Shown here piece by piece: positions 59,363-64,000 of a DNA stretch of 64,000 bases. The stretch comes from Eggerthellaceae bacterium. Its GTDB lineage: Bacteria; Actinomycetota; Coriobacteriia; Coriobacteriales; Eggerthellaceae. How positions within the stretch are numbered: the stretch's first letter is position 1; each line of letters begins with the position of its first letter. A model generated the notes under the pieces. That model was given only the letters and a program-made list of their open reading frames with translations, did not search any database and was not told where the DNA came from. The position numbers and the translations under genes are program-made. The stretch spans positions 62,001-126,000 of the forward strand of contig CAJTDS010000002.1 in NCBI GenBank assembly GCA_910575165.1, given 5' to 3'.

Positions 59363-59990
59363 CTATCGCCTCTCGGAACCTTCCCTTCGCCTTTCTTGCA
59401 TGTTCTGATGAGCGGGTTGAGCCATATCGCTCTTCGGCCGATTTCCGGCAGGACGGCTGCCAGTTCTTGCCTTGGGCTTCCTGATGGTGGGCGCAGGCCG
59501 TCCCTCCGGCAGAAGTCCCTTCTCCTTAACGTAGCGGACAAGCTGCGGCGTCGCTTCGTCCCCGTCCTTCTTCAAGAGCGTATCCAGATCGTCAAGGCAT
59601 CTTGCATGAGAGGCCTCGATGAGGGCGACCGCCCCGGAAAGGCTCCGCAGCTCCGCGAGATCCCCGACCGCGTATATCCAGTCCCGCCGCTCCGCTTTGG
59701 GAGAGTTGTCGGCCACGGTCACGCCCATGGTGCCGAGGATGCTGCGGAACTCCGCCTCGCTCCTCGACACCGTGCGGGCTATGCGCACGCGGGCGCGGAT
59801 GTCCGCCGTCCAGGAGTACTCGCCGCGCTCGGTGAGCTCTTGGAGCGATGCGGCAAGGGCCTCCTTCCGGGTCGGGTTTCCAAGGAGGATCGCGCCGGCG
59901 CTTCTAGGGGCGAGGGGAATCCCCCGCAGAGAGCGTAGCCGAGCGCGGTGAGGTGAGCGATGCCGCCGTGTCGTTTCGGGGAGGTTCGTT
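59363..59990 (-). pseudogene. Relaxase (MobA-like) C-terminal remnant
   Basis: A frame with KEALAASLQELTERGEYSWT, SRSEAEFRSILGTMGVTVAD, KAERRDWIYAVGDLAELRSL and VKEKGLLPEGRPAPTIRKPK. This order (short helical region, 'FxxxLxxxGV' and 'KxRxWxY') is seen near the C-terminus of MOBP/MOBV relaxases. The nicking domain with the His triad is missing. It points to a past mobilizable element. Confidence 0.5.
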
Positions 59991-60142
59991 CCCATGGCGA
60001 TGCCGCCCGAAACGATGCCGAAGACCGTCGCTTGCGAGTGACGGCGTCGGCGGCCAAGAGCTATTCCGTGGACTGTGTACACGGAATAGGCCTCTTGCTT
60101 TGTTGCGGGAACCTTGGGCGAGATTCGTCCGAAAGCCTCTTC

Positions 60143-60403
60143 ATGGGCGACCCATCATTGAGGAAGATCGCGGACGAGGCGGAGGGCTGCATCGGCCATG
60201 CGGCGGGAGGCGTCTGCCTCTTCGGCGTGAAGGACGGCTGCGACGTGTGCCTCAACGAGTCCCTGCGTCGGTTCGACGTGATCTGCCCGGCATGCGGAAA
60301 CTCCAACAGAACCATCACCTTGACGCCCGAAGAGCTGGCGCAGACCGTGCCCGCAGGCGTCTGGGTCGATGCCTGCAAGCCGCCAGCCAAGGGGCAGTCC
60401 TGA
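60143..60403 (+). CDS. Small zinc-ribbon-like protein
   Basis: An 86-residue protein with cysteines C17, C26, C33, C36, C49 and C52 (GCDVCLNE, ICPACGN), two CxxC pairs that could hold one zinc. The start at ATG 60143 lacks a good ribosome-binding site; the frame is open upstream to 59960. A terminator follows 11 nt after the stop. Function unknown; similar proteins occur in mobile elements. Confidence 0.5.
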   Translation: MGDPSLRKIADEAEGCIGHAAGGVCLFGVKDGCDVCLNESLRRFDVICPACGNSNRTITLTPEELAQTVPAGVWVDACKPPAKGQS

Positions 60404-60410
60404 GCATCAA

Positions 60411-60439
60411 AAAGCCCTCCGCCCGAAGGCGGAGGGTTT
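60411..60439. terminator. Bidirectional terminator
   Basis: CCCTCCGCC (60415-60423) and GGCGGAGGG (60428-60436) with a CGAA loop; T-rich after it on the plus strand and TTTTT on the minus strand. Serves the zinc-ribbon gene and the UPF0102 gene. Confidence 0.85.
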
Positions 60440-60463
60440 CGCTCCTCGCGGGGCCGAGGAGGT

Positions 60464-60877
60464 CTAGGCGGCCTCCGGGAGGGCTTGCAGGTCTGGCTCG
60501 CCGGAAAGCTCCTGCTGAGGAACCTCGACGGAGAGGCAGTTGATGTGGTGCCGTACGAGCGCCCGGTCGCTGCCGAGGACAACGAGGGACACGGTGTCGA
60601 AGCGCACCATCATGTCGGTCACGTCGTGCTCGGCCAGATACGCCAGCGCCGACGCCTCACGCGCCGCCCGGCAGTCCTCGCCGGAGCGCTCGCGGGGGAA
60701 GCCTCTGCTGCTATCGCGCGTCACGGTCACCTCCGCGAACACGAGGACGTCGCCCTCGCGCGCCACGATGTCGACGATGCCCGAAGGGTCCTCCCAGCCG
60801 TCGTCCAGGATGTCGTAGCCCCTTCGCGAGAGGAAGATCTCGGCGGCCTGCTTGGCCTTCGCGTTCAAGTCGTTCAT
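60464..60877 (-). CDS. UPF0102/YraN-like nuclease-fold protein
   Basis: A 137-residue protein of the YraN family: NAKAKQAAEIFLSRRGYDIL, then DPSGIVDIVAREGDVLVFAE with the D...E-x-V catalytic-like core, and REASALAYLAEH. PDDEXK-type endonuclease fold, function unproven. ATG 60877 follows TAGGAGGTC. A truncated second copy is at 48923. The last 30 residues (after VVLGSDRALVRHH) extend beyond the core family. Preceded by the conserved leader (copy B). Confidence 0.82.
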   Translation of the reverse strand: MNDLNAKAKQAAEIFLSRRGYDILDDGWEDPSGIVDIVAREGDVLVFAEVTVTRDSSRGFPRERSGEDCRAAREASALAYLAEHDVTDMMVRFDTVSLVVLGSDRALVRHHINCLSVEVPQQELSGEPDLQALPEAA

Positions 60878-61050
60878 GGTAGACCTCCTAAAGTCTCGGA
60901 CAGGCCCTCTTGTCCTGCCTCGTGACCCGGGAGCCGCCGAAGCCCCGCGGCCGCGCAAGGGAGGAGAGCGAAACCCGCCAGGGCTTGAGTTTTCGGGGGT
61001 CTTGGACTTGCCCTCATTCCGTCCGAAAAGTTTTCGCGGCCCTTGCGCGG
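60878..61050 (-). repeat. Conserved leader, copy B (before intact UPF0102 gene)
   Basis: Minus-strand counterpart of 48751-48922, about 173 nt with the same landmarks (AAGGGCCGCGAAAACTTTTC, CTCAAGCCCTGGCGGGTTTC, GAGACTTTAGGAGG). Differences from copy A are scattered single bases and short indels. Confidence 0.88.
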
Positions 61051-61193
61051 ATGCGGGTCTTCGGCGAGTATGCGGGTGAGAGGCAGGGCGGGGCTGCCGG
61101 AAAACTCCGGGAGGTCGGTGCGACTCCGTGCGGGAAGGCGAGGCGGCTGGCGGGGCATCAGGTTGCTGGCGCGGAGGGAGGAGGGGCGAAGAG

Positions 61194-61222
61194 AAAGCCC
61201 GCCGGCTTTGCGGGGCCGATGG
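61194..61222 (-). terminator. Candidate terminator of the AAA ATPase gene
   Basis: Read on the minus strand: GCCC-AT-CGGC, loop, GCCGGCGGGC, then TTTCTCTT, 27 nt after the ATPase stop codon. The 3' part resembles the terminator at 62529-62554. Confidence 0.5.
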
Positions 61223-61248
61223 GCTTAGGGGCGGAGGCTCTGTGAGCC

Positions 61249-62445
61249 CTATTCGGAAGCTGCCAGCCAGGTGGCCAAGTCGTGCACCTCGATGCCCTCG
61301 TAGGTGTAGGTGCCGTGATGCGTGTTGGCGATGATGAGCTTGGGGTAGGCATCCCGGACGGCGAGCAGCGGCGCGCACTCGCGCTCGAATGTGGCCGAGT
61401 CGGAGATGCTGTCGCTCACCTGGATGTAGACCTTCTCGCTTCGGCGCATGGCCACGAAGTCGATCTCCTTCTCGTAGAGCATCCCGGCGTAGACCTCGTA
61501 TCCGCGCCTCATGAGCTCGATGGCGACCATGTTCTCGTAGACGCGCCCGTAGTCCATGTTGCGCGTTCCCAGCTTCGCGTAGCGGAATGAATGGTCGGCC
61601 AGGTAGTATTTGTTTCCCGAGGAGAGGTAGCGCTTGCCGCGCGTGTCGTATCGGCGCATCTTGTAGAAGGCGAAGGCGTCGCAGAGATAGCCGAGGTACG
61701 AGCCGACGGTCTTGTCGTCGGCTTTTGATCCCATCGCCCCCAGGGAGTCGGCGACGCTCTTCGCTGAGGTCACGTTCGACACGTTGTCCATCAGGAAGTC
61801 CGCCACGCGGTCGAGGGCGTCCACGTTGCGGATGCCGTGCTTCTGGCGGATGTCGCGCACGATGAGCGTGTCGAACACGTCGGCCACGTAGGAGTAGCGC
61901 GCCTCGTCGGTCCGGTAGGCGTAGGAGCCCGGCATCCCGCCTTCGAGAGCATAGCGCTCGAAGGCCTCTCCGGGGTCTTCCAGCTCGTAGTACTCCATGA
62001 ACTCCGAGAGCGAGAACGGGTAGACGGGAACCGAGAAGGTGCGCCCGGTGAACAGCGTCGCCAGATCGCTGCTCATGAGGAAGGCGTTGGAGCCGGTGAG
62101 GTAGATATCATAGCGTTCGGAGGCGTGCAGGCTGTTCACGGCGCGCTCGAAGCCCTCGCACATCTGCACCTCGTCGATGATGATATAGTTGGCCGCGCCT
62201 TCAGCATAGCGCGCTTCGATGTACTCGTGCAGGGCGCGCCATTCCATCAGCGGCTCGAACTCGGCGAGGTTGAAGTTCACCTGGATGACGTTCGCGCTCG
62301 GGTCGCGCTCGCACACGTCTCGGGCGAACTCCTCCAAGAGCTTCGACTTGCCGCAGCGGCGCACGCCCGTGACCACCTTGACGTCGGGCGTCCCCTCCAC
62401 CTCGGCAAGCCTTGACAAGTAGGCTTCACGGCGAATCAGGCGCAT
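61249..62445 (-). CDS. AAA ATPase with DUF4143 domain
   Basis: A 398-residue ATPase. Walker A is in VVTGVRRCGKSKLLEEFA (about 25-42), Walker B in NYIIIDEVQ, sensor 1 in YLTGSNAF, then the DUF4143 part (YALEGGMPGSYAY, ... DSLGAMGSKADDKTVGSYLG) and the C-terminal KEIDFVAMRRSEKVYIQVS. These ATPases are common in mobile DNA; their role is unclear. It lies directly after a 43-bp palindrome. Confidence 0.92.
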   Translation of the reverse strand: MRLIRREAYLSRLAEVEGTPDVKVVTGVRRCGKSKLLEEFARDVCERDPSANVIQVNFNLAEFEPLMEWRALHEYIEARYAEGAANYIIIDEVQMCEGFERAVNSLHASERYDIYLTGSNAFLMSSDLATLFTGRTFSVPVYPFSLSEFMEYYELEDPGEAFERYALEGGMPGSYAYRTDEARYSYVADVFDTLIVRDIRQKHGIRNVDALDRVADFLMDNVSNVTSAKSVADSLGAMGSKADDKTVGSYLGYLCDAFAFYKMRRYDTRGKRYLSSGNKYYLADHSFRYAKLGTRNMDYGRVYENMVAIELMRRGYEVYAGMLYEKEIDFVAMRRSEKVYIQVSDSISDSATFERECAPLLAVRDAYPKLIIANTHHGTYTYEGIEVHDLATWLAASE

Positions 62446-62453
62446 GGCGGCCT

Positions 62454-62496
62454 CCTATTCCGAAAAAATCAACATGATTCATTTTCTCGGAATAGG
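62454..62496. promoter_or_regulatory. 43-bp near-perfect palindrome upstream of AAA ATPase gene
   Basis: CCTATTCCGA at one end and TCGGAATAGG at the other, with AAAAT/ATTTT inside; only a few positions break the symmetry. It covers the -35/-10 region 9 bp upstream of the ATG, so it is probably an autoregulatory operator. Confidence 0.75.
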
Positions 62497-62528
62497 AACC
62501 CTCATGCAAGATGCAAGGCGAAGAGAAA

Positions 62529-62554
62529 GCCCGCCGACCCGAAGGCCGGCGGGC
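62529..62554 (-). terminator. Terminator of the broken mobile-element gene
   Basis: On the minus strand GCCCGCCGGCC pairs with GGTCGGCGGGC around TTCG (one G-T pair), then TTTCTCTT, just after the stop at 62565. Confidence 0.7.
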
Positions 62555-62564
62555 TTGCAAGCTG

Positions 62565-62960
62565 CTACGCGGCGACCTGCTGGCCGCGCGGCTTGATGCG
62601 CCAGTCTTCCTCCTCGGAGGGCCCGAAGGAGCACATCCCGATGGGGTTCCAATCCGCGTCGTATTCCGTCCGCAGGTGATCTACGATATGTCAGCCCTCG
62701 ATGATGTAGATGCCGTTGTCGCCGGGGTCCATCTGGCGGTCGGTGGTGTAGGGGCCGATGCCGAGGGACGTGGAGCCCCCGAAGAAGTTTCCCATGACCT
62801 GGCATATCCACGCCTAGCCGTAGTCGTCTTGGCTCGGCGCACGGTAGCCTTGGAGCTCGCAGTACTTGAGAAGCGGCTCTATGGTGTCACGTCCTCCGTT
62901 CCAATGCAGGTAGAGCCCGATCTTGCGCTCGGGCGTGGTGATGACCGCGCAGTTTCCCAT
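62565..62960 (-). pseudogene. Mobile-element protein with two in-frame stops
   Basis: A frame of 131 codons starting MGNCAVITTPERKIGLYLHW; then NGGRDTIEPLLKYCELQGYR, NFFGGSTSLGIGPYTTD, and NADGNGIY-like PGDNGIYIIEG. Proteins with this start are found in Coriobacteriia conjugative elements, as I remember. Two stops interrupt it: TAG at 62814-62816 and TGA at 62691-62693, both where Trp is expected. CAGGAGGCC before ATG 62960 is intact. Confidence 0.7.
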
Positions 62961-63130
62961 GATTGGCCTCCTGGTGTTCGCGGCGCTCCCTTCCTCCGGG
63001 TGCGCCTTCCTGGGGAGAGACGCCCGCCCGAGGACGCATGTGGGGGCAAGGGAGGAAGCGAAAACCGCAGGCCTGAGCTTTCGGTCACTTTCGTGGGTAA
63101 TCAGCGGAAGGTTTTTCGCGGCCCTTGCCG
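62961..63130 (-). repeat. Conserved leader, copy C (before the MGN-type gene)
   Basis: Shares AAGGGCCGCGAAAA (63117-63130 region), the GAAAGCTCAGGCC...GGTTTTCGCTTCCTCCCTTGC block and the AGGAGG end with copies A and B, but the middle is more diverged. Here it precedes an unrelated coding sequence. Confidence 0.65.
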
Positions 63131-63325
63131 CCGCGTGCGCCCTCGGGCAGCTTGGCTCCCAGGACGGGGCGTGCGAAGGAGGTCAGAGCGAAACGATAGG
63201 GCTGCACCGCTCTGTAATCTGTCGACAAGATGTGAAGAGGAGGGTGTCAGCGATACGGCTTTCGAGATGCGCGATGAAAGCGTCGAAAGCGTCTGACGTA
63301 TCGGAAGTATTGCTTGCCGCAAAGA
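63131..63325. other. Intergenic, no supported gene
   Basis: GC content falls toward the AbiEi promoter. Nothing recognisable. Confidence 0.5.
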
Positions 63326-63385
63326 TTGCCTGCACAATTTTCAAATAGTATAGATGTCACAAAAATGGTATAGTTTTTGTGACAT
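63326..63385 (+). promoter_or_regulatory. Promoter and inverted-repeat operator of AbiEi-like gene
   Basis: TTGCCT (63326-63331), 17 bp, TATAGA (63349-63354), followed by perfect 12-bp arms ATGTCACAAAAA (63354-63365) and TTTTTGTGACAT (63374-63385) 15 bp before the ATG. A second TATAGT lies in the 8-nt spacer. AbiEi antitoxins repress their own operons through inverted repeats like this. Confidence 0.75.
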
Positions 63386-63399
63386 GAAAGGAAGGTGGG

Positions 63400-64000
63400 A
63401 TGACGAGGCGTAGGACGATAGAGGAGCTGCTCTCCGAAGCACGGCCGGGAGATGTCTTCGTGCCGGCAGATTTTGCCGAGACCGGTTCAGCAGACTCTGT
63501 TCGCAAAGCACTGTCACGATTGGTGAGCGCTGGTGAGTTAGAGCGACCGATAAGAGGGCTTTACCGAAAACCGCGACGGAGCGCCTTTTTGGGCAAAGGG
63601 GTTCCCGCTAGCCCCGACGAGATAGCCGAGGCTCTAGCCCGCAAATTCGAATGGCATATTGCGCCCTATGGGGACACCGCTCTTAACAGGCTTGGCGTGG
63701 ACCCTCAAGTACCGTCGGTCGTGCGCTACGTGAGCGATGGGCCGTATCGAACCTACCAGTACGGCCCCTACACTATTGAGTTTCGGCATACAGCCAATAG
63801 GGATCTGTCGAGGTTGAATCCTGTCGCTGCTACCGTAGTGCAGGCGCTGAAGGCGCTCGGGAAGAGCGGCGTGACGGGCGAGAAGCTCGACATCATTTCC
63901 TCGCGGCTCGATGATTCCCAGATGGACAAGCTGATATCAGGAACCCGCAATGCCACGTCGTGGGTGAGGAAGGCCGTTAGAGAGATGCAGGAGAGGAGAA
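63400..64000 (+). CDS. AbiEi-type antitoxin / DUF6088-like protein (runs off the right edge)
   Basis: At least 200 residues and no stop before the window ends. MTRRRTIEELLSEARPGDVF and SVRKALSRLVSAGELERPIR form an N-terminal winged helix; GLYRKPRR and the segment from about 95 (APYGDTALNRLGVDPQV) match AbiEi/DUF6088 proteins. The cognate nucleotidyltransferase toxin (AbiEii) would be expected right after. GAAAGGAAGGTGGG precedes ATG 63400. Confidence 0.85.
   Translation, partial: MTRRRTIEELLSEARPGDVFVPADFAETGSADSVRKALSRLVSAGELERPIRGLYRKPRRSAFLGKGVPASPDEIAEALARKFEWHIAPYGDTALNRLGVDPQVPSVVRYVSDGPYRTYQYGPYTIEFRHTANRDLSRLNPVAATVVQALKALGKSGVTGEKLDIISSRLDDSQMDKLISGTRNATSWVRKAVREMQERR

Overview
The window looks like chromosomal DNA from a high-GC actinobacterium of the Coriobacteriia, most likely Eggerthellaceae; the genus cannot be named from what is visible. 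The reasons are the high GC content, a Tat-exported molybdopterin oxidoreductase operon, a Tat-exported FAD reductase of the fumarate reductase type divergent from a membrane-embedded LuxR regulator, many TM-rich regulators and efflux pumps, and unusually long repetitive intergenic tracts.

Left part (1-20.9 kb), metabolic and envelope genes: an OmpR-family response regulator; a molybdoenzyme operon (catalytic subunit, four-cluster Fe-S subunit, TorD-like chaperone) with no membrane anchor gene; the LuxR/FAD-reductase pair; an MFS exporter carrying C-terminal CBS domains; a fused CydDC-like ABC exporter; a YbaN-like protein; an operon of an alpha/beta hydrolase (proline iminopeptidase-like) and an amidohydrolase; a VanZ-RDD fusion; a GNAT acetyltransferase.

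Middle part (20.9-44 kb): repeat-rich intergenic DNA containing two repeat families that each occur twice (136 bp and 115 bp) and several minisatellites; an AraC-GNAT regulator overlapping a MATE exporter; a nitroreductase; a DUF6440-like small protein; a YjdF-like gene with a possible riboswitch leader; then two signalling/transport blocks. The first (28.9-34.1 kb) is a response regulator, histidine kinase, ABC ATPase and large FtsX-type permease, of the kind used against cell-envelope antimicrobials. The second (35.3-43.7 kb) is a response regulator, kinase, two lipoproteins, ABC ATPase and two ABC-2 type permeases, the last fused to a lipoprotein-like domain. Two 11-bp-phased TTGAC direct-repeat sites, at the same distance from their -10 regions, precede the regulator and the first lipoprotein, so the block looks self-regulated.

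Right part (44-64 kb), a mosaic of drug-efflux/redox genes and decayed mobile DNA: two more MATE exporters and a MATE fragment, TetR, HxlR and MarR regulators next to clear palindromic operators, a CrtI-like oxidoreductase, nitroreductase and flavin-type oxidase, a frameshifted DUF1016 (YhcG) nuclease, a tRNA-Gly with a decayed integrase/excisionase beside it, an IS3-type remnant, a relaxase remnant, intact and broken UPF0102 (YraN)-like genes, an AAA/DUF4143 ATPase, and an AbiEi-like antitoxin running off the right edge. Three of the mobile-type genes share a conserved leader of about 170 nt upstream of the start codon, with a fourth partial copy; this and the two duplicated intergenic repeat families are the most interesting unexplained signals.

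All calls come from reading the sequence and the conceptual translations; no database search was run.
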